Assembly (NCBI GenBank): GCA_036417435.1
Contig: CM070910.1
Location: 71,780,784 to 71,844,783 of the forward strand
Reading direction: 5' to 3'
Source: Inia geoffrensis
Lineage: Eukaryota; Chordata; Mammalia; Artiodactyla; Iniidae
Length of the DNA: 64,000 bases
In this document: positions 55,905 through 64,000 of the stretch, in pieces
Layout: each line of letters opens with the position of its first letter
Numbering within the stretch: position 1 is the stretch's first letter
Translations under genes and position numbers: made by a program
Notes under the pieces: generated by a model
Seen by the model: the letters and a program-made list of their open reading frames with translations, nothing else
Databases searched by the model: none
What the model was told of the DNA's origin: nothing

Positions 55905-57510
55905 CAGAATTTGATTTCATTTTGTGACCTCCAGTAGCTATTTATGAATGATGTGTGAATCATCTGAAATATTTTTTCTAGAAATGTTATTGAATGTTTC
56001 ATTCCCAGTTGAGAAACAACTGAAGGATTCTATGCATACAGCATACTTATTATATGTGTTACAGAATTTTATGTCAACCTTTGCATGTCAAAAAAAGTGG
56101 ACATCTTTGTACTGATACACAACACACTACATGCAAAAAGAATAACCTTATCCGTGAGGAAACGGTAAAACAAAAGGAAGTGTGTATATGTGTAATTTCA
56201 TTGTTGTGTTGTTGTTTTCATCATATTTGTCGCTTATCGAGAGACAGAAGGCAGTGTTGGTGGAATTTCCATGTATCTCTCAGTCATCCTTTTTGTGGGT
56301 CATAGGACCTTTACAGACTCTGATGAATGTCATGGTCTCTTTCTCCCACAAGTAACAGACACAAAATTTTGCATTCAGTTTCTGGGGCTTATGGATCTAC
56401 TGAAGTCTATCTATGTCCTAAATACCCAAGGTTAAGAACTTCTGCTCTAAGAAATTTCGGAATCTGGCCACAGTGGGGTCATGGTCTCTACTACAATGGA
56501 TCCAGATTCACTTAATGTATTTGTGTTTGCTGGATTCAATTTGTAGATAAAACTACATTAATCTCTACCTTGTAAAAGAGGAAAGGCTAGACACCCAGTT
56601 CCTGAGCTCTTTCCTCCTAAGAAAGACAGTTGAGAGCACACACCTTATGCTGTCCATGAATCTGGAAAATAATGTAAACGAGCAGAAGCCATATTGACGT
56701 TGTACCCACAAAGCAATGCGAACAGTAGCTCTAATGTGTATTTTATTATGTTTGATCATTTTAATCTCCCAAATTGAAAGGAAGCCCCATAATATAAAAA
56801 TATACATCTCTATAGGCAATTATTGAAATTTTATTTCTATATGACTTGAACATGAGGAGCCTGAAATACACTGCCTTTTCTCTTTAATCCATTGCCACAG
56901 CAACAGGGTGATGTTTTCTGCACTGGCCCCTACTTGTGGCCTCTTATAAGTATTTAGGTCCGAAGAGATACAGTTAGAAATAAATAGAATATTTCTGAGA
57001 GTATGGATTTTTACTTCCTGCCAAGCATTCTATTCTCATATACCCTTGTGACCCTATGGAAATGGGAACGATGAAAATATTTTCTGGCTTGGAGGTTAAT
57101 CTATAGTTCACTTTCTCCAATGTACTCCACCAAAGACCAGATGGGATACTAAAATGAACTAGATTCTAACTACAAAGCACCCTTGTAGCCTGAGGCAGGG
57201 GAAGGCATTACAAATATGTGTGCTATGTGGAAGTCCCAGCGGGATTTCCACAAAGAGCCTGTCTGAAGGCACATGTCCACTCTGGGAAGCAAACCACTCT
57301 GAAATTCCCAATTCACTCTCAGCACTGATCCTGCAGCCTGGGTACGAAGGCCAATTGGAACCATGTGTATGGACTACAGCTCTGGGCAGATTGCTGTGCC
57401 CTTGCCACACCGCCTTGTGGTTCTGGTCCCAGAGCCTTCCCAGTTCCACGCTTGCAGAACAAACTCTCTAAAGCCATTGACTCTGCCTTCCAGAAAAAGT
57501 GTACCTCTTG
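55905..57510. other. Unassigned sequence
   Basis: No recognised repeat. Several overlapping frames on both strands at 57159-57577 (up to 96 codons) lie in a GC-richer patch without a domain. Confidence 0.4.
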
Positions 57511-57514
57511 TGAT

Positions 57515-57680
57515 GGGGAAACACAAGCTTTGGCATCATTCAGGCCCAGGTTGAATTCTGGGTCTCCCGTGTTTTAGCTATATGATTTGGAGCAAGTGAC
57601 AATCTCTGGGCTTTATATCCTCATATGTAAAAGGGATAATTACACCTATCTTGCAGAATATTACAAAGATTAAGAAAATA
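57515..57680 (+). repeat. MIR SINE fossil
   Basis: GCATCATTCAGGCCCAGGTTGAATTC, TTAGCTATATGATTTGGAGCAAGTG and ACACCTATCTTGCAGAATATTAC in MIR order. Confidence 0.75.
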
Positions 57681-57681
57681 G

Positions 57682-57870
57682 AGTAGCAAAGTGGTTAAGC
57701 GTTTTAAACCTCTACATTGTCAGCTTCAGTTTCCTCATCAGCAAAGTGGAAATAACAAAACACCTAATACGGTTCCTGGTAAGGATTCAGTGACTTGATA
57801 TACTTAAAGGGCTTCAGCCAGAGATTGACATGTATTAAACACTTAATAAATGTTCATATTATTGAATAAC
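57682..57870 (+). repeat. Second MIR SINE fossil, directly following the first
   Basis: AGTAGCAAAGTGGTTAAGCG marks a new MIR 5' end just after the previous copy. TTCAGTTTCCTCATCAGCAAAGTGG and TAAACACTTAATAAATGTTC follow. A tandem pair of MIRs, possibly an independent insertion into the tail of the first. Confidence 0.78.
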
Positions 57871-57929
57871 GCCCCTATAATATTTAGCAGAATGCTGTGG
57901 TAAAGTAGGAGCTCAAAAAATGGCAATAT

Positions 57930-59215
57930 TATTATCATTTTATTTCTTCCTAAACATAGTATGAAACGAAGCTGTAATGTTTATTTCCGTGGTCCTACAA
58001 ATTCAATATGTTTAGTGTCCTCAAAAGCGTCTCGTTTAAAATGTCCTAAAACGTCATATACCATATCCAGATTGTCTGTACAAAACTCAGCTTGTGTCTG
58101 TTCCCCAAATTTTCTAAGGATATGAAGCATAGGCTGAATTAAACAGATTCAGTGAAAGCTAAAGAAAAGTGCACAAGGGGAGAATGTTGGTCCAAGATAA
58201 AAGGTATGTGACAGAAGAATTTAGTAATCTCTACCCAAAATACTCTGGTCCTTCTTGAAAATCTCAACAAGAAAAATAAAATATTTTCAAAAAGGAATAT
58301 TTTCTTAGTGGCCAAATGAAAGATTTGTATAGTATTTTACTCAAAACAGCAATTTTTATTCTGCATCAAGGATACTTTAAAGAGGAGAAAGCACAGTTGT
58401 GTGCACGGTCATGAAAATGATTCCAGGTGCAACGAGCCCTCAAGATTTATATAACTCAACTCTTAATTTATTTCCTTTAATCCACACGATATTTCCCGGC
58501 TTCTCAATTGTCAGCCACATGTTTCTCAATAAAGACCATGGTGGCACCAAACTTCCAAGTTAGACGCTCTGAGTGCGTTTCTTGAGTGGTCAAAATGAGA
58601 AGTAGTTACTCTTTTTAATAATTATTTCTCTTGTGATATTTCCAGAGGAAAAAGTCAAAGGTTTAATGCCAAAACTTGTAATTCTGCATAGAACCCATCA
58701 ATGGACACAGGGTTACCAGAAAGCCGGATTGGCAAATTCTGATGGTAATGCCAGCATGGAGCAGCCCTGGAATTGATAAGAAACTATCTCACTGGTGTAA
58801 TGCATGGAGCATGTAATGCATGGGGAGAAGGCAGCTAATTAAAATCGAAGTCCATTGCAATTTCAATATAGAAGCATTCTTTGAAAAGAACTATAATACA
58901 GGAATATTAACCAATGGGCAACACGCTCTTATTATCCAAGTAGCAAGGGAAAAGATAAATCTGTGTAGATAACTACAAGAACTATAAAACTATAATACAA
59001 GTTTTAGTGAATGAAAGTTCAAACTCAGTTATTAAAAATCAATCTTTTGAGAGATATAAAAAAGCTTTTATCTAGAAGAAGTTCACTTTTCCACCTGCCT
59101 GCTTGTACTTTACCTGCAAGAACAATTTCTTGCAGCCAATTAAGTAAGCAAAGGTCATTATGCAAACGGAAGAATTTTAGTACATTTGTTTAAAAATCAT
59201 ATCCATAAAAAAAAC
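57930..59215. other. Unassigned sequence
   Basis: AT-rich. A small direct repeat GTAATGCATGG occurs at 58798 and 58814. No gene or repeat family recognised. Confidence 0.45.
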
Positions 59216-59220
59216 CTATG

Positions 59221-59427
59221 GGGCTTCCCTGGTGGCGCAGTGGTTGAGAGTCCGCCTGCCGATGCAGGGAACACGGGTTCGTGCCGCGGTCCGGGAAGAT
59301 CCCACGTGCCGCGGAGCGACTGGGCCCGTGAGCCATGGCCGCTGAGCCCGCGCATCCGGAGCCTGTGCTCCGCAGCGGGAGAGGCCACAGCAGTGAGAGG
59401 TCCGCGTACCGCAAAAAAAAAAAAAAA
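59221..59427 (+). mobile_element. CHR-type SINE, short cetacean form, well preserved
   Basis: GGGCTTCCCTGGTGGCGCAG, GATGCAGGGAACACGGGTTCGTGCC, GAGCCATGGCCGCTGAGCCCGCGC and GTCCGCGTACCGC plus an A tail. It retains many CpGs, so it looks like one of the youngest SINEs in the window. The 90- and 127-codon frames here are by-products. Confidence 0.95.
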
Positions 59428-59430
59428 CTA

Positions 59431-62170
59431 TATAAAATTAAAAGTTCAACCAGAGTGACACTATTAACACTTTCCTCTAAGAGGTCTGAGTAAGAATTCA
59501 TTAGAATGGAAAGGTAATTTGTGAAAGTTTTATATGAAAAATGATATAAATCCCCCCTTTTAATATTAAACATTACTTTATTACATCCCCACTTAAAATT
59601 AATGAAATCTATTCTACACCATCAGCTACCATTCAAAATTCCAGGAGAAGCCATTTTGTTACCTTCTTCGTGGTATTCCAAGGCCTTTGTTAATATAAGG
59701 AGCAGTCATTTCTAGCTGTGCAACTTGTGATGAGAATTTATTTTTTAGGATAAACGTCCAAATGAGCAATTTTCACATGCTCTGAGTGTGGTGTTCATGT
59801 CAACATCATGGCTTATGAGCAGAGGTTAAATGATAGATAAATCATTTCACGAGCAACATACTTAAAACTTTTTCTACTTTCCATGGCTATCAGTGCCTTG
59901 GTGCTGTCTTTATCTTTGCTACAGCCTGCGTTCTTTTTTTTTTTTTTTTTTCTTTTTAATATGATTCCCAGCGTTTTGATGTCATATGTTTTGCCTTATT
60001 CAGCCATTTGGAGTACAGGTGTGCCTCTGTGTTTCTGATGGAGTGTTGCTATTCCAGAAAGCTCCATCCAAAACACAACCCCACACATGTAATCCAAACC
60101 CAAAGATGAGTCAGCCACGGTGCCTTTGCTCCAGTTCTTAAGAGAACGCCTCACATAGCTCCACAGAATACAGAATTAGTAACACACGCGATAGTTAAGG
60201 AATAATCCTGAACTTGAAAAGATCTCCATCTTCCTCTATGAATTTTCAAGGAAGAAATTTGGTTTTAAATTCTGTGTGCATTCTACTAGAATTACAGACA
60301 GTGCTTTTAGATTACAAGAGTCTTTCCTTGGCGAATAAACCCCCGTATACGTGCCTTATACCAGCTCCGAAACGGGGACATTCCACAATACTGGTTCAAT
60401 TATTTTTTCAATAAGAACAAGAAACTTAAGAGAATTTCTCGCCATGGAAATATTCCCTCAAGTGCTGGTCAAGACTCTATGGATCCTGACAAACACGTCA
60501 CCCAATTCTTATGTCTTTGAAAATGTTTCAGTTTCTTATCACATTAAGGAAACGACCACTTTCCCAAAGCAGGCAACAACAAAGAGCACAGCCTGGGTTT
60601 TAGGTTAATCTGGGTATTACTTTCAAGGCACGCTTTGGAGAGAGCCTTTGAGTGCTCTTTCGGAGGCTTGTCTCTGCCAGTGTTTATTTCTTGTACTGAT
60701 GCAGTTCAGAGGTGATTAGTGAAAAGGATGCTGAAAGAAAGGGAATAAACGAGTGGACGGGCGTCATAGTCTTTTTGCTCTTGTTCAGAGCCTGCACGGC
60801 CGATTCCATGGGGGCAGATTTGGCGCTAGGTGGGTGGCTGCCTGACTTCAGATGCTCAGCTGCTCACGCTGCCTGGACACTGACAGACTGTCTCCTCCCT
60901 TTGGGACCCCCAGGTGATGAGTCTCTGACCCTTTAAACAAGAAGGCTGAGTACCACATGGTGACTCGAAAAAGTGCTATCTCAAGATGCAGGGCTTTATG
61001 AAGAACATTCGCATGCCGCTGCGCTGCCTGGGGTCGGTTTGTTACATTGTTTTTGTTGGTAGAAACTACCTTCCAGTCTGCATCCTTTAATAAAATATAG
61101 CCACGAAGGAATAGAAGTTTCAAGCTGGGAGAAACTGAAAAACCATCTAGCTCACACTTCTTCAAGGATTCAAAAGATAACATGTGGGAAAACACTTTGT
61201 AAACTGAAAATTTCTCCCTAAGAAGAATGTATTTTATTTTGAAGATGGGGGCAACCAATGACAAGAGAATTATGCCTTGTCTACTATACTTTATGCTGAT
61301 TGATAACGGCATAATTAATTTTAGCATTTTCGTACGAAGTTTTAATGACAAATTTCATTTAGAATTTAAAATTAGACCATCGGTTCTGTGACTTCTGTTT
61401 TGAATGTATATTTTTGGATGAGGAATTCAAGACGTTTTCGTGCAAAAAGTCTGTCTGACAAAAGTACATGAAACGCCTAACAAAGAAGTTGTCAACCACA
61501 GCCAGAACACTTCTGTAGAGGTGACCACACAATCTGACCTAATGGAAAGAAGTACAAGCGAGGAGTGAATTATTTCACAGGACAGACAGAAACACTTTGC
61601 CAAGGCATGTTCTTTGGGTAAAAATAAAAGGGTGATATAAACTCTTGTGTAATATTTTAATACCAGAAGTCTTCCCATGCCTTTGTCTAGGGGTATCTGC
61701 AATCCAAAAAGAAGAAAGGTGTAGGTGGCTGCCCAGAGATGGGCCATCAGATTTCCATTTTTGACTAGGATCCCTAAACTAACAAAGCCACAGTGGTACA
61801 GAGAAGCAAGTTCCAGGCTCTGTTCCCACACAGCATCGCACAGGGAGGCACAGGAAAGAGACAGAACTGCCAGACAGGCTCACATCTGGTTGATCTCAGC
61901 CGAGGTGCTGGACGCCATGGTGGCCAGGAAGCCAGGTGTTTCTTTACCTCTACACGTTGGGCCCATCAGTGATGCTCTCAGGTTTGAAGGAGTGAGGGTG
62001 AAATAATTGTTCATTGGCTTCTGTCGATGTCCCCCAGCATCCACAGCTGTCATGGAACCTGCATGTCCACAGCGAGCAGCTCGAAGAGGCCTGGCTAACA
62101 GGTGGAATCTGGTGGAGTCACGTCCCTGCTGGGATGTCGGCTGAGCCCACCATCCTGTTTCCTCATCCTC
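59431..62170. other. Repeat-poor, unassigned sequence
   Basis: 2.7 kb between two SINEs with no other recognised mobile element, apart from a poly-T run at 59935-59957 and a weak MIR3/L3-like piece near 61120-61190. It holds the longest frame of the window (minus, 60848-61351, 167 codons) and another of 134 codons (minus, 61427-61831). Neither shows a recognisable domain, signal peptide or homology that I know. Confidence 0.4.
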
Positions 62171-62176
62171 TTTTTC

Positions 62177-62296
62177 ATTTTTTTTTTGGCCGTGCTTTGC
62201 AGCTTGTGGGATCTTAGCTCCCCAACCAGGGATGGAACCCGGGCCCTTGGCAGTGAGATCACAGAGTCCTAACCACCGGATCACCAGAGAATTCCC
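62177..62296 (-). mobile_element. Short tRNA-derived SINE (CHRL/Bov-tA-like)
   Basis: Oligo-T, GGCCGTGCTTTGCAGCTTGTGGGATC, reversed B box GGGATGGAACCC, CCGGATCACCAGAGAATTCCC. Flanks TCCTCATCCTCTTTTTC and TCCTCATTCTTTTC are a likely imperfect target duplication. The 134-codon frame 61880-62284 (minus) runs through it and is not a gene. Confidence 0.9.
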
Positions 62297-62309
62297 TCCT
62301 CATTCTTTT

Positions 62310-63400
62310 CTATGAATGCCTTCTGGCCCTCTGCAGGGACCTCAGGATTCCCTGGCCCAAGCTTTCTCCAGTTCCTCCACTAAAGCCCTCTCCCACCTCC
62401 GCCACGGTGCCTCTTAGCTGCTCATAATGTGTTAAAGAAGAATCAGGGTATTGATCCACGAAGTGAGAAGTTGAGAATTCAGAGAGAAAAAAGGAAGGAA
62501 GTGTAGCAGAGCTGACTTTACTCAAAGCTAAGACATTAAATGCCTTATTAGAATTTGACTTATTTTAGCTTCTTCTTAACCGTGGGCATCAGCAGTATGG
62601 GAGGAAATGGGTTAAGAATTTGGAGTGATTTTCATGTTATTAACTAAATGTGACACGTAAAACGATCTTGAACAGCGAGATTAAAATCCAGGGCACTTCA
62701 GTGACATCCCAAGCCCAGAAGGTGCCAGATGTCCATCCACCCTCTTGTGTTTCAGTACCAGGCCCCCTTTTATTTGTTTTCTTTTACAAAGTGGTGATAC
62801 TGGGAACGGGGATGTATAGTGTCGTTTATCCAAGTAGCCCTGTCAAAGCTCTTGATGACAACTGTCAACACATCAACCACCCCCGCCTCCCTGGTTAGAA
62901 GCTGTCTCCTATTCACGAGGCCCAAATCTGGCAAACCCAGGAATCCAAGTGGCAGAACTGAAACAGACTTCATTTCTCAACTCCGCCTGGGGGGAGAATT
63001 CCACCCACCCTGACTCCTGTGATTCTCTTCCATTCCCATAATGGAGGGAAAAGACTGCATTCAATTGCTCCAATATCATATTAGGAAATTTAAAACAAAT
63101 ATCAACTTTTATAGCTTAAATTTGGTCCTGATTTACCTTCTAAGCTAATAAGAGGGATGAAAACTGGTTATAATGTTGAGAGTGAATCTCTCATGCCTAG
63201 AGAGGGAATCTCTCTCTCTCAGTGTGGTGCTTAGGATAAACATACATTCACATACTGTTTGTTATACTTCAAAAATTAAAAAAAAAAAAGTTCAGTGCAG
63301 GGAAAATTTTTCTAGCTGTATTTAGAGAGTGACCTGAGATGTGGGAAAGTTGTCTATTGCTTATGTTATTTTTTTCACCCACTTTTGAATTCTTTGAGGC
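62310..63400. other. Unassigned sequence
   Basis: No repeat recognised except an A run at 63281-63289. Short frames without domains. Confidence 0.4.
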
Positions 63401-63572
63401 TACATTTCCCCTGAGTTAAGCAGAGATTGCCACCCACCTTGGCTCTTCCTGCCTCTGCCCCAACAGAACCTCTTTGTTGTTTTATCTAATCAGATTCAGA
63501 GGCCCTGCTATGGTTGGCTCGCTTGGATTTTTCAAGGAGGTTATATTTCTTATTTCCCAGGCTTCAGAAGAA

Positions 63573-63582
63573 CTAAAAATAA
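63573..63582 (+). promoter_or_regulatory. MEF2-like site (candidate)
   Basis: CTAAAAATAA fits the MEF2 consensus YTAWWWWTAR exactly. Such 10-mers occur by chance, so this is only of interest because it lies about 110 bp from a long palindrome in a repeat-free stretch. Confidence 0.25.
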
Positions 63583-63693
63583 CTGGGTGAAAAATCTGAA
63601 AGGCAAAGCTGCTCTATCTGCCAGCATTATAAGGAGATAGGATCCGGCTCAGCCAGAAGAGAGCGTATCTCTGTCCGTCTGGGATGATTAAAG

Positions 63694-63718
63694 CAAACTG
63701 GTATCTGATACCAGTTTG
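63694..63718. repeat. 25-bp palindrome, 12-bp arms, 1-nt centre
   Basis: CAAACTGGTATC at 63694-63705 is followed by a single T and then its exact reverse complement GATACCAGTTTG at 63707-63718. No known repeat family surrounds it. Confidence 0.95.
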
Positions 63719-63877
63719 GTAGCTACAGTCTCTGGTTTTCTGGATGCTCATATTCAATAGGCTTATATTTTTCTTATTTGTCCATTAACACTATTCATGT
63801 GAACACTCTGCTTCTGTGTAAAACTGAAATTGCCCTTGAGTCATGCTTGGCCTTCACCTTTCTGTATCTAATATTGG

Positions 63878-63894
63878 AAAAAAAAAAAAAAAAA
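63878..63894. repeat. Poly-A tract
   Basis: Seventeen A, followed by CACAAC. No recognisable SINE or LINE body lies upstream on the plus strand. Confidence 0.9.
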
Positions 63895-64000
63895 CACAAC
63901 AGCTAGTGGAGTACATTTAAAATAGCACCAATGGAAAGTGTTCTATCTGAGTGGCCACTGTCACCATTAGTCCACTTCCAGCCACCTTCTACATTGTAGT

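Noticed and set aside
59221..59300. Functional tRNA gene
   Set aside because: The Pol III A/B-box-like sequences are the tRNA-derived heads of SINEs. The acceptor stem does not close, and the same head is repeated about seventeen times across the window.
59186..59573. Frames of 90 and 127 codons
   Set aside because: SINE-derived sequence read through into unique flank; no domain.
60848..61831. Calling the 167- and 134-codon minus-strand frames genes
   Set aside because: No domain or homology recognised and a chance origin is plausible; listed only as a finding to test.

Overview
This window reads as vertebrate, specifically mammalian and almost certainly cetacean, nuclear DNA. The main evidence is about seventeen tRNA-derived SINEs of the cetartiodactyl CHR type. 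They carry the 5' end GGGCTTCCCTGGTGGCGCAG, a Pol III B-box-like GGTTCGAACCC/GGTTCGTGCCC, and either a short body ending in CCGCGTACCGCAAAA (the form typical of whales and dolphins) or a longer body with an AAATAAAT tail. They sit among mammal-wide MIR, L2, L1M/HAL1, MER5A and Tigger1 fossils. No ruminant BovB or carnivore/primate-specific SINE was seen. The assignment comes from remembered family consensus patterns; no database was searched.

No protein-coding gene, exon, rRNA, functional tRNA, CRISPR array or bacterial-style operon can be supported. The longest open frames (167, 135 and 134 codons) either lie inside SINEs or microsatellites or show no recognisable domain. The window is best read as intergenic or deep intronic sequence, and its history is a history of insertions.

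Layout. 1-6.6 kb: a Tigger-like DNA-transposon remnant, MIRs, an L1M 3' part split by a SINE, and an old LTR split by a younger solo LTR that still has its 4-bp target duplication. 6.6-10.3 kb: an eroded L1M copy, then MIR and L2 pieces. 10.3-12.6 kb: a large CTTT microsatellite grown on a SINE tail, an L1 3' end, and a Tigger1 element hit twice by SINEs at the same site. 12.6-18.9 kb: mostly unrecognised sequence with one SINE and an L2. 18.9-20.8 kb: a long L1M/HAL1-type body. 20.8-31.5 kb: sparse repeats with two SINEs and one L1 3' end. 31.5-34.6 kb: a nested L1 complex (old L1M/HAL1 with two young L1 ends and one SINE). 34.6-45.1 kb: SINE-rich, including one with a unique-looking tail and two SINEs in consecutive sites. 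45.1-58 kb: MER5A, several L2/MIR fossils and an L1 with an ORF2 tail. 58-64 kb: repeat-poor, with two SINEs and, near the right end, a near-perfect 25-bp palindrome close to a MEF2-like site.

I did not find an undescribed gene system. The points worth a second look are the nested and site-reusing insertions, a strong G-quadruplex candidate at 39.72-39.75 kb, the 63.69-kb palindrome and the repeat-poor right end.
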